Assembly: GCA_031844405.1 (NCBI GenBank)
Contig: JAUZVC010000005.1
Coordinates: forward strand, 1 to 64,000
Direction: 5' to 3'
DNA: 64,000 bases
DNA from: Knoellia sp031844405
GTDB lineage: Bacteria; Actinomycetota; Actinomycetes; Actinomycetales; Dermatophilaceae
Under the pieces are notes generated by a model. That model saw only the letters and a program-made list of their open reading frames with translations, was not told the origin of the DNA and made no database searches. Every line of letters starts with the position of its first letter. The stretch's first letter is position 1. Both the position numbers and the translations under genes were made by a program. Of this stretch, positions 35,452 to 43,517 are shown in pieces.

Positions 35452-35931
35452 TCAGCTCACACTCGGCGCTTCTCCCCGATTGCTCCGTATGCCGTCCGCT
35501 CCCCCGCCGGTCCCGTCGCGCCTCTCGACGAGGCCGGCCATGAAGACCCAGCAGCCCGGGATGCGCGGGGCGCCGCGGACGGCATACCGGGTCTGGAAGG
35601 CGCTGGGGGCCTCGCCGACGATCTCTCGGAAGCGGCTCGAGAACGACCCCAGGCTCGAGTAGCCGACGGCGTGGCAGACCTCGGTGACCGTGAGGTTCGT
35701 CGTCCGCAGGAGGTCCTGGGCCCGCTCGACCCGGCGCTCGCCCAGGTAGGCGAGCGGTGTCGTGCCGTAGACGGCCGCGAAGGACCGCAGGAAGTGGAAC
35801 TTGCTCAGCCGCGCCGTCGCCGCGAGGGCGTCGAGGTCGAGGTCCTCGGCGAACTGCCGGTCGATGTGGTCGCGGGCACGGCGGAGGTGGATGAGCACGT
35901 CGCCGGGGACGCGTCTCACGGGTTCGGGCAC
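35452..35931 (-). CDS. AraC-family DNA-binding regulator
   Basis: This 159-residue protein is almost only the two helix-turn-helix motifs of AraC: DLDALAATARLSKFHFLRSF and TVTEVCHAVGYSSLGSFSSR, followed by FREIVGEAPSAFQTRY. There is no N-terminal sensor domain. The last 50 or so residues are not AraC-like. They are encoded by a stretch that carries a 13-bp inverted repeat with GTATGCC arms (35487-35499 and 35575-35587), so the tail may be read-through of a former intergenic hairpin. The GTG start follows TAGGGT (35943-35938) by 6 nt. It probably controls the adjacent VOC gene. Confidence 0.82.
   Translation of the reverse strand: MPEPVRRVPGDVLIHLRRARDHIDRQFAEDLDLDALAATARLSKFHFLRSFAAVYGTTPLAYLGERRVERAQDLLRTTNLTVTEVCHAVGYSSLGSFSSRFREIVGEAPSAFQTRYAVRGAPRIPGCWVFMAGLVERRDGTGGGADGIRSNRGEAPSVS
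35487..35587. repeat. GTATGCC inverted repeat inside the AraC 3' coding region
   Basis: The arms GTATGCCGTCCGC and GCGGACGGCATAC are perfect 13-mers about 75 bp apart. The same arm sequence forms the terminator at 18656-18690, here lying within a reading frame. Confidence 0.65.
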
Positions 35932-35940
35932 GCGACCACC

Positions 35941-36612
35941 CTAGGCGCCCGGCACAGGCGACGCGGACGGCTCGCGGGTCGCGACGATGACGTGCCACGC
36001 GAGTCCGCGGTGGAGGTGTCGCGCTCCGAAACCGCTGTCCCGCAACGTCGCCAGCATCGAGGCGGGTGCGTGCGCGAACGTCCGGTACTCGCGCCCGAGG
36101 ACGCGCATGACGGCGTTCTGCGAGGCGAGCATCGCGCGCGAGACGAGGTTGCGCGGCGGGTGGCTCAGCACGACCGAGCGGCGCGCGTGACCGACCGCGG
36201 CCGTGAGCAGCCGCTCGGCGTCGGGGTAGCAGCAGACGACGCGGTGCAGCACGACGACGTCCGCCGACGGCGCCACCGACGGGTCGACGGCCACGTCCCC
36301 CATGCGGCGGTCGACGCGGTCGGCGAGGCCGTGCTCGTCGGCGAGCCGGGTCGCCTCCTCCTCGTAGGCCGGGCTCAGCTCGAGGTTCGTCGTCGACGCG
36401 GCGCCGCGCTCGAGCAGCTCGAGCTGGATCTCGCCGACCCCGCCGCCGATCTCGAGGACGGTGGCGCCGTCGAGGCCCTCGGCGGCGAGCCAGTCGACCA
36501 TCCGCCGCGCAGTCCGGTCGAGACCCCGCTTGCGGTAGCGGCCCGCGACGTGCCGGGCGAACCGCGGTCCGAACACGCGGTCGCACCCTCGGGGGTCACA
36601 GCAGCCCGCCAC
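35941..36612 (-). CDS. Class I SAM-dependent methyltransferase
   Basis: This 223-residue protein has ATVLEIGGGVGEIQLELLER, motif I of Rossmann methyltransferases, near residue 50. VDRRMGDVAVDPSVAPSADV, motifs II-III, is followed by VVVLHRVVCCYPDAERLLTA, a post-motif segment seen in small-molecule methyltransferases. A cysteine-rich start (GCCDPRGCDRVFG) may bind metal. The GTG at 36612 follows CATACT by 7 nt. It lies in line with a desaturase-like gene upstream, so a lipid or quinone-type substrate is possible but not shown. Confidence 0.75.
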   Translation of the reverse strand: MAGCCDPRGCDRVFGPRFARHVAGRYRKRGLDRTARRMVDWLAAEGLDGATVLEIGGGVGEIQLELLERGAASTTNLELSPAYEEEATRLADEHGLADRVDRRMGDVAVDPSVAPSADVVVLHRVVCCYPDAERLLTAAVGHARRSVVLSHPPRNLVSRAMLASQNAVMRVLGREYRTFAHAPASMLATLRDSGFGARHLHRGLAWHVIVATREPSASPVPGA

Positions 36613-36634
36613 GTCACCGAGTATGCCGTCCGGC

Positions 36635-36652
36635 CCGCCCTCAGGAGGGCGG
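36635..36652 (-). terminator. Short G/C hairpin overlapping the desaturase stop
   Basis: Eight-bp arms CCGCCCTC/GAGGGCGG with a 2-nt loop span the stop codon of the desaturase-like gene (36641-36643). A lone GTATGCC lies just past it at 36621. Confidence 0.5.
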
Positions 36653-37525
36653 CTCGGCGGGACGCCACCCCGGCGGGCCGAAGAGGTGCCCGGCCCGGTC
36701 GCGCCACGTCCGCGCGGCGCGGACGTCGCGCACGGCGGCGAGGAGCTCGCCGTGATGGATCCGCAGCGGGTTGTGCGTCGTCACCGGGACGGTGAGCCCG
36801 TAGACGGGCATGTCCTCCTCCTCGGCGTAGGTCCCGAAGAGCCGGTCCCAGACGATGAGGATCCCGCCGTAGTTGCGGTCGAGGTACTGCTTCTGGCTCG
36901 CGTGGTGCACGCGGTGGTGGCTGGGCGTGTTGAGCACGTACTCGACCGGCGCCGACAGCTTGGGGATCGTCTCGGTGTGCACCCAGAACTGGTAGGTGAG
37001 GTTGAGCGAGAACGCGAAGAAGATCATCCACGGTGGCACCCCGAGGAGCGGGAGCGGCGTCCAGAAGAGCAGCTCGCCCCACGGGTTCCACTTCTGGCGC
37101 AGCGCCACCGAGTAGTTGAAGTGGACCGACGAGTGGTGCGCCTGGTGGGCGGCCCACAGGATCCGGACCCGGTGGCTGGCACGGTGGTAGGCGTACCAGA
37201 GCAGGTCGACGGCGAGCAGCGTGAGAACCCAGGTCCACGGGCTCCCGGCGTCGAGCTGCCACGGCGCGATCGACCACAGCGCGAAGTAGAGGACGAGCGC
37301 GGCGAACCGTGCTCCCAGGTTGATGACGACGGACCCGACGCCGCTCGCGAGGTTGGCGGCCGTGTCGGGCGCCGAGTAGCCCATGCGGGTCGGGGCCTGG
37401 TCGTCGTGGTCGCCGAGGAACCGGATGGCGAGCAGCTCGAGGACGATGAAGAGCGCGAAGAACGGCACGGCGAAGAGGACGGGGTCGTGCGTCGGGTCGC
37501 TGATGATCCCCCACGGTGAGTCCAT
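36641..37525 (-). CDS. Sterol desaturase/fatty acid hydroxylase superfamily protein
   Basis: This 294-residue integral membrane di-iron enzyme has the histidine boxes of the FA_hydroxylase family: YAYHRASHRV (HxxxH) near residue 110, WAAHQAHHSSVH (HxxHH) near 128 and NTPSHHRVHHASQ near 205. Four to five hydrophobic helices surround them. The family hydroxylates or desaturates lipids such as fatty acids, sterols and carotenoids; the substrate here is not evident. The ATG at 37525 follows TAGGGT (37539-37534) by 8 nt. An unusual long hairpin lies between it and ileS. Confidence 0.87.
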   Translation of the reverse strand: MDSPWGIISDPTHDPVLFAVPFFALFIVLELLAIRFLGDHDDQAPTRMGYSAPDTAANLASGVGSVVINLGARFAALVLYFALWSIAPWQLDAGSPWTWVLTLLAVDLLWYAYHRASHRVRILWAAHQAHHSSVHFNYSVALRQKWNPWGELLFWTPLPLLGVPPWMIFFAFSLNLTYQFWVHTETIPKLSAPVEYVLNTPSHHRVHHASQKQYLDRNYGGILIVWDRLFGTYAEEEDMPVYGLTVPVTTHNPLRIHHGELLAAVRDVRAARTWRDRAGHLFGPPGWRPAEPPS

Positions 37526-37597
37526 GGGCGGCGACCCTACTGACGCGTAGCTTGCGCCGCCATGACCCGGGTCACCTCACACCCCCCGCGGCTGTCC

Positions 37598-37673
37598 CAC
37601 TGATGGCCAGTTCCAGCGGGACTCTGCGCGAGCTTGCCTCGCGCTCATCCGCTGGAACTGGCAATCAGTGGAA
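37598..37673 (-). repeat. Long imperfect inverted repeat downstream of ileS
   Basis: The arms CCACTGATGGCCAGTTCCAGCGG and its near-complement (one mismatch in 23 bp) flank a 30-nt centre that itself pairs (GCGCGAG...CTCGCGC). It starts about 14 nt past the ileS stop codon. It could terminate ileS transcription, but length and sequence differ from the other hairpins here. Confidence 0.7.
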
Positions 37674-37686
37674 GGGGGTATGCCGG

Positions 37687-40600
37687 TCAGGCGAGCTTCT
37701 TGACGAGGATCCGGGCGCGCTCGCCGTCGCTGAGGTCGGCCTCGCTCACGCCGTCGCCGAGTGGCAGCGCGTCGATCGAGGGGGCCGAGCCGAACTGCGT
37801 CGCGAGCGTCTCCTCGACGATGAGCGCCTGGTGGGCGACCGTCGCCTCCCAGACCGCACGCGAGCCCGTGACGGTGAGCGAGATGCGGTCGCTCACGTCG
37901 AGGCCGGCCTCGCGGCGGGCCTGCTGCACGGCGCGGATGACGTCGCGTGCGAGGCCCTCGGCGGCCAGCTCGGGCGTGACCTCGGTGTCGAGGACGACGA
38001 ACCCGCCGCCCGGCAGGACCGCGGTGGCGCGCGACCCGGTGTCGCCGCCGGAGACGACCGTCTCGAGCGAGTACTCGCCCTCGACGAGCTCGAGCCCACC
38101 GCTGACGACGGTGCCGTCCTCGGCCACGGTCCAGTCGCCCGACTTCGAGCCCTTGATCGCCGTCTGGACCTCGCGGCCCAGCCGCGGCCCGGCGACGCGG
38201 GCGTTGACGGTGAGCCGCTGGGTCACGCCGAAGTCACTGTCGCCGACCGCGTCGAGGTCGAGCAGCGAGACCTGCCGGACGTTGACCTCGTCGGCGACGA
38301 TGCCGGCGAAGTCGGTGAGTCCGGCGGCACCGGGCACGACGACGGTGAGGTCGCGCAGCGGGAGCCGCACCCGCAGCTTCTCGGACTTGCGCAGCGACGA
38401 CGCCACCGAGCAGATCGCGCGGGCCTGGTCCATCCGGGAGACGAGCTCGTCGTCGGAGGGCAGCTCGTCGGCCGAGGGCCAGTCGGCGAGGTGCACCGAG
38501 CGCTCACCGGTGAGTCCGCGCCAGATCTCCTCGGAGACGAGCGGAAGAAGCGGAGCGGTGACCCGCGTGAGCACCTCGAGCGTCGTGTAGAGCGTGTCGA
38601 ACGCCGCGCGCGCGTCGGCACCGGACTCCGAGCCCTCACCGGAACCGGTGTCCCAGAAGCGTTCCCGCGACCGACGGATGTACCAGTTGGTGAGCACGTC
38701 GACGAAGCCGCGGATCGAGTCGCAGGCACCGGCGACGTCGAGCCCGTCGAGCTGCGCGGTCGTCGTCTCGACGAGCTGGCGCAGCTTCGCGAGGAGGTAG
38801 CGGTCGAGAGGCGCGGTCGACGCGGTCGACCACTGCGCGGCATACCCCTGCCCCTCGCCGTCCTGCGAACCGGCGCCAGAACCGAAGGCGTTCGCATAGA
38901 GGGTGAAGAAGTACCAGCTGTTCCACAGCGGCATCTGGACCTGGCGGACGCCCTCTCGGATGCCCTCCTCGGTGACGATGAGGTTGCCACCGCGCAGGAT
39001 CGGTGAGGACATGAGGAACCAGCGCATGGCGTCGGCCCCGTCCCGGTCGAAGACCTCGCGCACGTCGGGATAGTTGCGCAGCGACTTGCTCATCTTCTGG
39101 CCGTCGTTCCCGAGGACGATGCCGTGGCAGATGACGGACGTGAAGGCAGGCCGGTCGAAGAGCGCCGTCGCGAGGACGTGCATCGTGTAGAACCAGCCGC
39201 GCGTCTGCCCGATGTACTCGACGATGAAGTCGCCGGGGAAGTGGTGCTCGAACCAGTCGGCGTTCTCGAACGGGTAGTGCACCTGCGCGTAGGACATCGA
39301 GCCCGAGTCGAACCACACGTCCATGACGTCCTCGACGCGGCGCATCGTCGAGCGGCCCGTCGGGTCGTCGGGGTTGGGCCGGGTGAGCTCGTCGACGAAG
39401 GGACGGTGCAGGTCGGGCTGTCCGTCGGGACCCATCGGAAGCCGACCGAAGTCGCGCTCGAGCTCCTCGAACGAACCGTAGACGTCGATGCGGGGGTACT
39501 CGGGGTCGTCCGAGCGCCACACCGGGACCGGGCTGCCCCAGAACCGGTTGCGGGTGATCGACCAGTCCCGGGCGTTCTCGAGCCAGCGTCCGAACTGGCC
39601 CTCCTTGACGTGGTCGGGCATCCACTCGATCTGCTGGTTGAGCTCGACCATGCGGTCCTTGAACTTCGTCACCTCGACGAACCACGACGAGACGCCCTTG
39701 TAGATGAGGGGCTCGCGGCAGCGCCAGCAGTGAGGGTAGGAGTGGTCATAGGTCTCGCGGCGAAGCAGGATCGTCCCGGCGGTCACCGACCCGGTCTCCC
39801 CGGACCCGCGGGTGGCGGCCTTGAGATGGTCGATGATCGGCGCGTTGGCGTCGAAGACGAGCAGGCCCTCGTACTCCGAGACCGGGAAGGTGAACGCGCC
39901 GTCCGACCCGACCGGCATGACCGGCTCGATGCCCTCGCGGTCGGTGACCTCCTTGTCGACCTCACCGAACGCGCCGGCGGTGTGCACGACCCCGGTGCCG
40001 TCCGTCGTCGTGACGGCGTCGTCGGCCGCGACGATCCGGAAGGCGTTCTCGTGTCCGGCGTAGTAGGAGAACGGCGGGGTGTAGGTGCGGCCGACGAGCT
40101 CGGCACCGGTGTAGCGGCCGAGGACCGTCGGATCCTCCCCCAGCTCCCGGGCGTAGTGCCCGAGGCGCGCCTCGGCGAGGACGTAGCGCGCGGTGCCGTC
40201 GGTGTCGGGCACCGGGGCCTCGACGACGACGTAGTCGATCTGCGAGCCGACCATGGCGGCGAGGTTGCTCGGGAGGGTCCACGGCGTCGTCGTCCAGACG
40301 AGGAGGTGGGCACCGTCGAGCACGGGGTCCGCACCCGTCGAGTCGAGCAGGTAGCCGACGGTGACCGACGGGTCCTGACGCATCTTGTAGACGTCGTCGT
40401 CCATGCGCAGCTCGTGGTTGGACAGCGGCGTCTGGTCGTTCCAGCAGTAGGGCAGGACGCGGAAGCCCTCGTAGACCAGTCCCTTGTCGTAGAGCCCCTT
40501 GAAGGCCCAGATGACCGACTCCATGAACTGGGGGTTGAGCGTCTTGTAGTCGTTGTCGAAGTCGACCCAGCGCGCCTGGCGGGTGACGTAGTCACGCCAC

Positions 40601-41037
40601 TCGTCGGTGTACTTGAGCACCGACGAGCGGCAGGCGGCGTTGAACTTCTCGATGCCGAGCTCGACGATGTCGTCCTTGGTCTTGATGCCGAGCTGGCTCA
40701 TCGCCTCGAGCTCGGCCGGCAGTCCGTGGGTGTCCCAGCCGAAGCGGCGCTCGACCCGGCGGCCACGCATCGTCTGGTAACGAGGGACCAGGTCCTTGAC
40801 GTAGCCGGTGAGCAGGTGGCCGTAGTGCGGCAGGCCGTTGGCGAAGGGCGGGCCGTCGTAGAAGACGAACTCGTTCGCGCCGTTCTCGCCGGCCTCACGC
40901 TGCTCGACCGAGGCGCGGAAGGTGTCGTCGGCGTCCCAGTAGGCGAGGACCGACTCCTCGACCTGTGGGAACCGCGGGCTCGGTGACACGCCGAAGGCGG
41001 CGCCGGACTGGCTGGTGGAGACCTTGGGGTAGGTCAT
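37687..41037 (-). CDS. ileS: Isoleucyl-tRNA synthetase
   Basis: This 1116-residue class I synthetase charges tRNA-Ile. The HIGH-equivalent is PPFANGLPHYGHLLTGYVKD near residue 55 and the KMSKS loop is GNDGQKMSKSLRNY near 640. GWDTHGLPAELEA and RRFGWDTHG are IleRS signatures, and VWTTTPWTLPSNLAAMV belongs to the editing (CP1) domain. The long eukaryote-like form without a C-terminal zinc ribbon is common in actinobacteria. The ATG at 41037 has AGGAG about 10 nt upstream; the longer in-frame extension runs into the T-box leader and is rejected. Expression should be induced by uncharged tRNA-Ile through the T-box. Confidence 0.95.
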   Translation of the reverse strand: MTYPKVSTSQSGAAFGVSPSPRFPQVEESVLAYWDADDTFRASVEQREAGENGANEFVFYDGPPFANGLPHYGHLLTGYVKDLVPRYQTMRGRRVERRFGWDTHGLPAELEAMSQLGIKTKDDIVELGIEKFNAACRSSVLKYTDEWRDYVTRQARWVDFDNDYKTLNPQFMESVIWAFKGLYDKGLVYEGFRVLPYCWNDQTPLSNHELRMDDDVYKMRQDPSVTVGYLLDSTGADPVLDGAHLLVWTTTPWTLPSNLAAMVGSQIDYVVVEAPVPDTDGTARYVLAEARLGHYARELGEDPTVLGRYTGAELVGRTYTPPFSYYAGHENAFRIVAADDAVTTTDGTGVVHTAGAFGEVDKEVTDREGIEPVMPVGSDGAFTFPVSEYEGLLVFDANAPIIDHLKAATRGSGETGSVTAGTILLRRETYDHSYPHCWRCREPLIYKGVSSWFVEVTKFKDRMVELNQQIEWMPDHVKEGQFGRWLENARDWSITRNRFWGSPVPVWRSDDPEYPRIDVYGSFEELERDFGRLPMGPDGQPDLHRPFVDELTRPNPDDPTGRSTMRRVEDVMDVWFDSGSMSYAQVHYPFENADWFEHHFPGDFIVEYIGQTRGWFYTMHVLATALFDRPAFTSVICHGIVLGNDGQKMSKSLRNYPDVREVFDRDGADAMRWFLMSSPILRGGNLIVTEEGIREGVRQVQMPLWNSWYFFTLYANAFGSGAGSQDGEGQGYAAQWSTASTAPLDRYLLAKLRQLVETTTAQLDGLDVAGACDSIRGFVDVLTNWYIRRSRERFWDTGSGEGSESGADARAAFDTLYTTLEVLTRVTAPLLPLVSEEIWRGLTGERSVHLADWPSADELPSDDELVSRMDQARAICSVASSLRKSEKLRVRLPLRDLTVVVPGAAGLTDFAGIVADEVNVRQVSLLDLDAVGDSDFGVTQRLTVNARVAGPRLGREVQTAIKGSKSGDWTVAEDGTVVSGGLELVEGEYSLETVVSGGDTGSRATAVLPGGGFVVLDTEVTPELAAEGLARDVIRAVQQARREAGLDVSDRISLTVTGSRAVWEATVAHQALIVEETLATQFGSAPSIDALPLGDGVSEADLSDGERARILVKKLA

Positions 41038-41117
41038 GTCGAGGGGCTCCTGCGGGTCGTCGCGTCGTCGTCTGGACGAGGACGAAGGGCCTCCTGCCGT
41101 ATGCCGGCCGGCTCCCT

Positions 41118-41309
41118 CCGCGGTACCACCTCGCTTGCCGCAGGCCGCGCGCCCCACGGAGGCACCCGGCAGACGACCGCTCTTGTTTCCCAGGTCGTGA
41201 CGTGACCCCGACGTCCGGTTCTAGTGGGCACGGCCCCCTCGCGAGGGTCACACCGTTCTTCCGGAGGCTCGCCGCTGATGACGGCTCGAACGCCTGTGAC
41301 CCGAGTCTA
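41118..41309 (-). promoter_or_regulatory. T-box riboswitch of ileS
   Basis: On the minus strand the leader holds AGGTGGTACCGCGG (41131-41118), the conserved T-box that pairs with the CCA end of uncharged tRNA. It lies about 80 nt before the ileS ATG. Upstream, within a stem-forming G/C-rich stretch, an ATC triplet near 41278 (minus strand, GTCATCAGCGG) is a candidate isoleucine specifier. A TAGACT (41309-41304) may be the -10 element. Actinobacterial ileS T-boxes usually act on translation by hiding the ribosome binding site; I see no U-run terminator, which fits. Confidence 0.85.
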
Positions 41310-41345
41310 GCGGCTGTCAGGGAGTCCTCAGGATGGCGCTACAGT

Positions 41346-41470
41346 GGGGCGGTCGCCGAGCACTCGGTGACACCAACCGCGTCCGCGGGGGGAAGCCGGT
41401 CGAAGTCCGGCGCTGACCCGCAACCGTAGGCCGCCCGCAAGGGTGGCGAGCCGGACTGCCCCGCAGACGC
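41346..41470 (+). promoter_or_regulatory. Cobalamin riboswitch
   Basis: The core conserved string appears as GGGGAAGCCGGTCGAAGTCC, then GGCGCTGACCCGCAACCGTA, then GAGCCGGACTGCCCCGC. This is the actinobacterial form of the adenosylcobalamin (RF00174-type) aptamer. A TACAGT at 41340-41345 is a likely -10 element. About 100 nt of expression platform follow before the ATG at 41574. It should switch off the five-gene B12-capture and ECF operon when cobalamin is plentiful. Confidence 0.9.
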
Positions 41471-41573
41471 GAGCGGCTCCACATCACCCGTCGAGGTCAC
41501 GGGACGGAGCCCGGACAGCCACTGCGGCCGGTCGGGCGTTCGTCACGAACCGCTCAGGAAGGCTGTCCCCCAC

Positions 41574-43517
41574 ATGCACCGCTCCTCCCTTCGCGGGCGC
41601 GTCGCGCCGCTCGCGCTGGCCGCCCTCGTCCTCGGTATGCCGGCCGCCGCCGCCGAGACCGACCCCAGTCCCAGCGCCAGCGCCTCCGCGAGCACCGCCA
41701 CGCCCAGCACCACCCCGTCGCCCTCGGCGACGACCACGCCCCGCTCGGCGGCAGGGCTGCCCCCGGCTGCGGGCACCTCGTGGACCGAGGGCGTCTGCGC
41801 CCCCGACGCCGACGGCGTCACCGCCGTCGTCGACCTCCAGGGCTCCGCGGACGCGGTCGCGCGCTGCGTCACGAGGAGCGGCGGCGCGGCCTACTCGTCG
41901 ACGAACTCGCTCCAGACCTTCGCCGACGCCGGCTTCGACGTCGCGACGAAGTCGACGAGCTTCGGCCCGCAGATCTGCCAGGTCGACGGCGCCCCCTCGA
42001 CCGACCCGTGCGCTGCGTGGACCGGCGTGTGGTGGTCGTTCTGGACCGGCACCGACGCGGGCTGGAACCAGGCCATGACCGGCGCCCACGAGACCGCCGC
42101 CCCGACCGGCACGTTCGTCGGCCTCTCGCTCGTCGACAACGTCGACGACGCCCCGGAGCCGCGGGTCGACACGACGCCGGCGACGAGCACGCCCACGCCC
42201 ACCCCCACGCCGACCGTCTCGGTCACGCCGACCCCCGAGCCGAGCACCCCGGCCGGTCCGGGTCGCGCCGACCTCGCCTCCGACTGGCTCGTCTCGCGGG
42301 CGGCGAAGGGCGACGGCACCTACGACCTGCAGTCCTTCGGCTTCAACCCCGGCCTCATGATCGACATGCTCTTCGCCCTCGTCGCCGAGGACCCGGACCA
42401 CGAGGCCATCCCCGGTCTCTGGGCCTCGATCGAGAAGCAGATCCCGGAGTGGGTCGACTTCACGGCGGACGACGGCACGCGCTACGTCGACGGGCCGTCC
42501 GCCGCCAAGGCGATGCTCGCGGCCGAGGCCGTGCGTGGCGACGTCCACGACGTCGGCGGCCTCGACGTCGCGAAGACCCTCGAGTCCAAGATCGACGACG
42601 ACGGCAAGGTGCTCGACTACGGCGACGCGCCGGCATACGGCTTCGGCCAGACCCTCGCGGTCCTCGCGCTCGCCCGCGCCGACGCCCTCGACACCAAGGT
42701 CCTCGACGCGATGCTCAGCCAGCAGTGCCCGTCGGGCGGCTTCCGCCTGAGCCACGGCACCGCAGCGTGCGCCGACGACAAGGACTCAGGTGTCGACGCG
42801 ACCGCGATGGGCCTTCAGGCCATGCTCGCCGCCGAGCGTTCCGGTGTGGACGTGGCGGACTCCCACCTCACCCGCGCGGTGGGCTACCTCACCTCCGCCG
42901 CGAAGCCGAGCGGCGGCTGGGCCAACGACGCCTTCACGACGACGGTCAACACGAACTCGACCGGCCTCGCCGTGCAGGCCCTCCAGGCCTGGCTCGACGA
43001 GCACCCCGGCTCCGCTGCCGCCGAGGGCGCCGTGACCAAGGGTCGTGCGTGGGTGGCCGGGCTCCAGGTCCTCCCCGCGACGGGTGTCGCCGCGGCGACG
43101 AACGTCGGCGCGATCGCCTACTCCCCCGAGGCCTTCGCCGCGGGTCCGGCGACGAGCACGGACCAGTGGGAGCGAGCCACGCCACAGGCGATGCTCGCCT
43201 TCGGCCTCCCCGGCTTCGACACCCTCGTCGTCGCCGCGGCACCCACGACGACACCGGTGCCCACGCCGACGACCAGCGCCAGCTCCACCGCCACCCCCAC
43301 CGGTGGCACGACCGACCCGGGCACGCCCGGGACGGGTGGCTCCGACGACGGATCCGGTGGCGGCACCGCCGCCGGCGGCGGGACCGACGCGGGCCCGGGT
43401 GAGGGCCTGGCCTACACCGGCGCCACGATCTGGCCGGCCCTGGCCGTGGCCGTGCTGCTGCTCCTCGCCGGCTCCGGCTTCGTCCTCGTCTCGCGCCGTC
43501 GCGGGGTGCACGCCTGA
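41574..43517 (+). CDS. Sortase-anchored transcobalamin/intrinsic factor-like protein
   Basis: This 647-residue cell-surface protein has a signal peptide (RVAPLALAALVLGMPAAAAE) and a Ser/Thr-rich spacer. A DUF4430-like beta domain (about 65-190) contains WTGVWWSFWTGTDAGWNQAM, like the beta domain of animal B12 carriers. A Pro-Thr linker leads to a helical repeat domain (about 230-560) with FGFNPGLMIDMLFALVAED, DSGVDATAMGLQAMLAAER and NTNSTGLAVQALQAWLDEHP, the alpha6-alpha6 barrel layout shared by transcobalamin and prenyltransferase/squalene cyclases. After a Gly/Thr linker, LAYTG near 612, a membrane helix and RRR form a sortase (class E-like) signal. The cobalamin riboswitch and ECF transporter genes argue for B12 capture rather than terpene chemistry. 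Its stop overlaps the next start (TGATG). Confidence 0.82.
   Translation: MHRSSLRGRVAPLALAALVLGMPAAAAETDPSPSASASASTATPSTTPSPSATTTPRSAAGLPPAAGTSWTEGVCAPDADGVTAVVDLQGSADAVARCVTRSGGAAYSSTNSLQTFADAGFDVATKSTSFGPQICQVDGAPSTDPCAAWTGVWWSFWTGTDAGWNQAMTGAHETAAPTGTFVGLSLVDNVDDAPEPRVDTTPATSTPTPTPTPTVSVTPTPEPSTPAGPGRADLASDWLVSRAAKGDGTYDLQSFGFNPGLMIDMLFALVAEDPDHEAIPGLWASIEKQIPEWVDFTADDGTRYVDGPSAAKAMLAAEAVRGDVHDVGGLDVAKTLESKIDDDGKVLDYGDAPAYGFGQTLAVLALARADALDTKVLDAMLSQQCPSGGFRLSHGTAACADDKDSGVDATAMGLQAMLAAERSGVDVADSHLTRAVGYLTSAAKPSGGWANDAFTTTVNTNSTGLAVQALQAWLDEHPGSAAAEGAVTKGRAWVAGLQVLPATGVAAATNVGAIAYSPEAFAAGPATSTDQWERATPQAMLAFGLPGFDTLVVAAAPTTTPVPTPTTSASSTATPTGGTTDPGTPGTGGSDDGSGGGTAAGGGTDAGPGEGLAYTGATIWPALAVAVLLLLAGSGFVLVSRRRGVHA

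Noticed and set aside
41574..43517. Assignment as a prenyltransferase or squalene cyclase
   Set aside because: The helical repeat domain has that fold, but the protein is exported and sortase-anchored, lacks a DxDD/QW-rich cyclase signature by eye, and is under a B12 riboswitch beside an ECF transporter.
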